Of a stretch of 9,142 bases of DNA, positions 6,832 through 9,142 are shown piece by piece (position 1 is the first letter of the stretch; every line of letters starts with the position of its first letter). Below the pieces are notes generated by a model. The model did not search any database and was not told where the DNA came from. It saw nothing but the letters and a program-made list of their open reading frames with translations. Source of the DNA: Bacteroidales bacterium (GTDB lineage: Bacteria > Bacteroidota > Bacteroidia > Bacteroidales > GCA-2711565); contig JAOZUV010000055.1 in NCBI GenBank assembly GCA_029938505.1, forward strand, positions 1 to 9,142. The letters run 5' to 3'. The position numbers were made by a program, and so were the translations under genes.

Positions 6832-7390
6832 TTTCTGATGGTTCAGCTTCTGAAAAACGGTATGGAACAGCTGTACCCACAGCCTTTTTTTGACTTTTGA
6901 ATAAGAGCCTGTCATATTTTTTACCAAAATGTTCCATTGCAACTTGGTCTTTGAGTTCGGAAAAAGCAGCCGTAATCTCATTCTGTACTTTAATGTACAT
7001 TTCGTAAGATGTTCCTCGGTCATTTTTTAATGAAATCAAGCCTTTAGTAGTATATACCTCTCCAAGATCCTCAATATATTTTTGAGTTACTTCTGGGTAA
7101 TCAGGATCGTCTATATGTATTGACATAAAGTCAAATACCTCAGCCCTTAAGGTTTTAATATCACCAATTTTGTTGTTAATTAGCAATCGATCGGAGCTGT
7201 TAACTAAAATCTTCATGATATTACGCTCCCTAAAATCTGGAGGTGGTTGGTCTTTTAATGGTGGCGGTGACAGCTTTACCATGATACCAGTATCTACTTC
7301 CATGGTAGTTGTTACCAGGAAGAAAATCAGCATCAAGAATGCGATATCAGCCATTGAGCCAGCATTTACCTGAGGTGTATTTCTAGCCAT
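6818..7390 (-). CDS. exbD: ExbD/TolR-family biopolymer transport protein (first copy, extended)
   Basis: A 190-residue ExbD paralogue. The cytoplasmic N-terminus MARNTPQVNAGSM is followed by a transmembrane helix (about 14-30) with the proton-path Asp15 in ADIAFLMLIFFLVTTTM, then VDTGIMVKLSPPPLKDQPPPD, a proline-rich linker. The periplasmic domain (about 56-145) contains ILVNSSDRLLINNKIGDI and TSYEMYIKVQNEITAAFSEL. It differs from the second copy by an insertion around 88-120 and a charged C-terminal tail (about 150-190) ending EIGGK. Two unlike ExbD copies in one operon suggest that the ExbD dimer held in the ExbB pentamer may be a heterodimer; this is inference. It starts 17 bases after the stop of the upstream membrane-protein gene, in an A/T-rich gap with no Shine-Dalgarno. 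Confidence 0.92.
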   Translation of the reverse strand: MARNTPQVNAGSMADIAFLMLIFFLVTTTMEVDTGIMVKLSPPPLKDQPPPDFRERNIMKILVNSSDRLLINNKIGDIKTLRAEVFDFMSIHIDDPDYPEVTQKYIEDLGEVYTTKGLISLKNDRGTSYEMYIKVQNEITAAFSELKDQVAMEHFGKKYDRLLFKSQKKAVGTAVPYRFSEAEPSEIGGK

Positions 7391-7407
7391 AATTTTATTT
7401 ATTTATT

Positions 7408-7827
7408 TTATTTAAATACTTTAGCAACTGCAAAATAAACCAAACCTAAAAGGGCTAAAATACCAATAATATAGGTCATGATCATTCCTGCTCCAATTGC
7501 TCTGGAAATAGTTTCAGAGATGCCGCGAATTTCATAGATATTTGCATCGGTTGATCCAGATGCGAATGCATAAGAAATACCATAAAGTGCAAAGAATCCT
7601 ACAATTGCAATTAAAGATTTAACTCCTTGCTTAGGATATTCAATGAAATGTCTAATTGGAAATGCGAAAAGTAAAATCACAGTAATGGCCAATAATACAT
7701 ATGCCCAATACATTACTGTGTTTGCCATTGATTCTCCGTTTATATAAAACAGGGCAAAGAGAATCACCGTAATACCTAAAATAGTATATAGGCTAATCTG
7801 TATAATTTTGTTTAATGTATCAGTCAT
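7408..7827 (-). CDS. Four-helix membrane protein of unknown function within the exb operon
   Basis: A 139-residue protein with four predicted transmembrane helices (about 8-29, 37-58, 68-91, 109-134), short polar connections, and a loop of about 17 residues (SGSTDANIYEIRGISET) between helices 3 and 4. It has no signal peptide, and I recognise no enzyme motif. Its start lies 6 bases from the stop of exbB and its stop 17 bases before exbD-1, so it is translated from the same message as the motor. Its constant position between exbB and exbD in many Bacteroidota is something I recall but cannot check here. A plausible reading is an accessory or assembly subunit of the ExbB-ExbD complex; that is inference from position only. 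The start ATG gives a normal polar N-terminus, MTDTLNK. Confidence 0.85.
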   Translation of the reverse strand: MTDTLNKIIQISLYTILGITVILFALFYINGESMANTVMYWAYVLLAITVILLFAFPIRHFIEYPKQGVKSLIAIVGFFALYGISYAFASGSTDANIYEIRGISETISRAIGAGMIMTYIIGILALLGLVYFAVAKVFK

Positions 7828-7833
7828 GATAAA

Positions 7834-8631
7834 TTAATTTTTTGATTTGAATTTGGTAAGAATGTCGATAAATGTAATGGTGCTATCTTCCATATCATTA
7901 ACTAAACTGTCAACTTTTGCGATCAGATAGTTATAAAATATTTGAAGAATAACCGCAACGATCAAACCAAATACAGTTGTTAAAAGGGCTACTTTCATAC
8001 CACTAGCAACAATATTTGCAGAAATATTACCTGCAGCTGCAATGTCATCAAACGCAACAATCATACCGATTACTGTACCCATGAAACCAAGCATAGGAGC
8101 AATGGCGATGAATAATGAAATCCATGATAATCCTTTTTCTAGACGACCCATTAACACACTTCCATAAGAAACGATAGATTTCTCAACCACTTCAAGTCCT
8201 TCGTCATATCTGTCAATACCTTGATAAAAAATACTTGCAACAGGACCACTAGTGTCTTTACAAATTTCTTTAGCAGCATCTAAACCACCAGTTTCAAGTG
8301 CATTCTCAACTTGATTAAGTAATTTTTGATTGTTTGTAGTTGAAAGGTTTAAATAAATAATTCTTTCAATACATAAAGCCAAACCTGCTACAAGACAAAG
8401 AAGTACGATACCCATAAATCTCCAGTCACCAGCAATGAATTGCTCTTTTAATACTTGTTGGAAACCTTGTTCTTCATCAGTTGGGGTTTCTAAAGTAGTT
8501 GCAACTTCTTGAGTTGCCTCAGCTGTCATTTCAGTGTCTGTTGCAGCAGCATCATCTTGAGCTACAGCGACGTTCGAAAATCCAATAATTAGCATTCCTG
8601 CTATCGTCATTAAAGCAATTAATTTTTTCAT
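7834..8631 (-). CDS. exbB: MotA/TolQ/ExbB-family proton channel protein with signal peptide
   Basis: The pentameric proton-channel subunit of an ExbB-ExbD motor that uses the proton motive force to energise TonB-dependent outer-membrane transport or envelope work. Of 265 residues, the first 25 form a signal peptide (MKKLIALMTIAGMLIIGF...AVAQ). An acidic, threonine-rich periplasmic stretch (about 26-55) follows. Transmembrane helix 1 is at about 71-93, a cytoplasmic helical region at 94-160, and helices 2 and 3 at about 165-190 and 205-235. The channel signature is APMLGFMGTVIGMIVAFDDI, followed by SGMKVALLTTVFGLIVAV, with the pore threonines. The signal-peptide extension is absent from E. coli ExbB but usual in Bacteroidota. 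It is the first gene of the operon. TolQ is the alternative name. Confidence 0.95.
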   Translation of the reverse strand: MKKLIALMTIAGMLIIGFSNVAVAQDDAAATDTEMTAEATQEVATTLETPTDEEQGFQQVLKEQFIAGDWRFMGIVLLCLVAGLALCIERIIYLNLSTTNNQKLLNQVENALETGGLDAAKEICKDTSGPVASIFYQGIDRYDEGLEVVEKSIVSYGSVLMGRLEKGLSWISLFIAIAPMLGFMGTVIGMIVAFDDIAAAGNISANIVASGMKVALLTTVFGLIVAVILQIFYNYLIAKVDSLVNDMEDSTITFIDILTKFKSKN

Positions 8632-8726
8632 AGTAAACTTTTATTTGTTCTTAATAATTCAATCTTTATTTATAATTTAATTTATTTAAGTGTTATAATC
8701 AATTATTTATAGAATAAACAGAATCG

Positions 8727-8734
8727 CAAATATA
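8727..8734 (-). promoter_or_regulatory. Probable -7 promoter box (TATATTTG) of the exb operon
   Basis: Minus-strand TATATTTG followed by CG matches TAnnTTTG. A TTG lies at 8751-8753, giving a 16-base spacer, slightly short. Transcription would start near 8720 and leave a leader of about 90 bases before exbB, much longer than the other leaders here. No hairpin or ligand-binding fold is evident in that A/T-rich leader. Confidence 0.5.
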
Positions 8735-8805
8735 AATATTTATTTTAATTCAAGTATAGCTTTTACCTAATTTTTCAATATTATAAATAAGCCAAAAACC
8801 TAGAG

Positions 8806-8893
8806 CGGAGAGGAAGGGATTCGAACCCCCGGTACGCTTTTGGCGTACACACGCTTTCCAAGCGTGCGCCTTCGACCACTCGGCCACCTCTCC
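8806..8893 (-). tRNA. tRNA-Ser, anticodon GGA
   Basis: 88-nt class II tRNA on the minus strand. The acceptor stem is GGAGAGG with CCTCTCC, the discriminator is G, the D arm begins TGGCCGAGTGG, and the anticodon stem-loop is CACGCTTGGAAAGCGTG with GGA as anticodon (reads UCC and UCU). The long variable arm has a GTACGC-CAAAA-GCGTAC stem, and the T loop is GGGTTCGAATCCC. The long variable arm and G73 are serine identity features. CCA is not encoded. It sits 27 bases downstream of the asparaginase stop codon. No clear hairpin terminator follows. Confidence 0.97.
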
Positions 8894-8915
8894 ATATTAA
8901 TTTATAACAGGTTCG

Positions 8916-8923
8916 CAAAATTA
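8916..8923 (-). promoter_or_regulatory. Probable -7 promoter box (TAATTTTG) of tRNA-Ser, overlapping the ansA stop
   Basis: Minus-strand TAATTTTG followed by CG matches TAnnTTTG and ends 22 bases before the tRNA 5' end, a sensible distance. Its first three bases are the TAA stop codon of the asparaginase frame. No -33 TTG is visible. Confidence 0.45.
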
Positions 8924-9142
8924 AAAAAATATTAGTTTTGTAATGGCCGACTCCGTTGTGATGTCGTATCCGCCAATCACCCCAATCCTACCTAAATCAA
9001 CACTGGTTTCATATTTCCCAATTTCTACCGTTCCTTTTTTGCATTGGGTTACATTAATTATTGTAATACCTTTTTTTATTGCCTGTTCGAGTTGCTTGAT
9101 GAACCATTTATTAGTGGGTGCATTGCCCGAACCAAAGGTTTC
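8921..9142 (-). CDS. ansA: Type I L-asparaginase, C-terminal part (5' end outside window; 3' end shorter than usual)
   Basis: The frame is open from the right edge and encodes the last 73 residues of a protein matching cytoplasmic L-asparaginase I, which hydrolyses asparagine to aspartate and ammonia. The diagnostic blocks are ETFGSGNAPTNKWF, the GITIINVTQCKKGTVEIGKYETS segment, and GVIGGYDITTESAITKL. In E. coli AnsA and relatives, TKL is followed by about 25-30 more residues of C-terminal helix ending near RGE. Here the frame stops two residues after LI, in a T-run (IFF then TAA). Adding or removing a T does not restore similarity, because the other frame runs straight into the tRNA-Ser gene. 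The gene therefore looks C-terminally shortened; whether it remains functional is unknown. Gatase relatives such as GatD share the fold but fit the blocks less well. Confidence 0.88.
   Translation of the reverse strand, partial: ETFGSGNAPTNKWFIKQLEQAIKKGITIINVTQCKKGTVEIGKYETSVDLGRIGVIGGYDITTESAITKLIFF

Noticed and set aside
6829..7023. Minus-strand open frame inside exbD-1
   Set aside because: It is a shifted frame of the exbD-1 C-terminal half with no recognisable features.
7170..7373. Plus-strand open frame antisense to exbD-1
   Set aside because: It is the reverse complement of the conserved ExbD transmembrane segment and linker; there is no independent support.
8806..9142. Integrative element boundary at tRNA-Ser causing the short ansA
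   Set aside because: Integration normally happens at the 3' end of a tRNA gene and leaves a repeated tRNA end plus an integrase. The cut ansA is on the 5' side, and no repeat or integrase is visible.

Overview
The window is an AT-rich stretch of a Bacteroidota chromosome, probably class Bacteroidia or a near relative; I cannot name the genus. The support is: TAnnTTTG-type -7 promoter elements in front of several genes, leaders that mostly lack a Shine-Dalgarno sequence, tRNA genes that do not encode CCA, a signal-peptide-bearing ExbB followed by a small membrane protein and two ExbD proteins, and an outer-membrane barrel protein with an AQ cleavage site. Nearly everything is housekeeping or conserved envelope machinery. 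I see no transposase, phage gene, CRISPR array or toxin-antitoxin pair.

Left part (1-2607, + strand): the 3' end of asnS (asparaginyl-tRNA synthetase), then rpoN (sigma-54), then a six-helix membrane protein that looks like a degenerate PAP2 phosphatase. The spacing (71 and 26 bases) and the lack of a hairpin suggest one transcription unit. A small outer-membrane beta-barrel protein converges on it from the minus strand (2610-3284), with only two bases between the stop codons.

Middle part (3285-6290): an intergenic region with a minus-strand tRNA of anticodon CAU (probably the lysidine-type tRNA-Ile2) and its strong intrinsic terminator; a + strand HAD-family phosphatase; a minus-strand tRNA-dihydrouridine synthase that overlaps the phosphatase stop by 4 bases; and a + strand CPBP intramembrane protease divergent from the synthase.

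Right part (6291-8893, minus strand): a terminator, then in transcription order exbB/tolQ, a four-helix membrane protein, exbD-1 and exbD-2, packed 6, 17 and 1 base apart. This is a proton-motive-force motor operon with no tonB inside the window. Upstream lies a tRNA-Ser(GGA), and then the 3' end of a type I asparaginase (ansA) that appears to lack its usual last helices.

The points most worth a second look are the PAP2-like protein with a catalytic Asp replaced by Gln, the unnamed membrane protein within the exb operon, the Shine-Dalgarno sequence built into the last codons of exbD-1, the shortened ansA abutting a tRNA promoter, and the uniform TAnnTTTGC(A/G) boxes in front of the minus-strand units.
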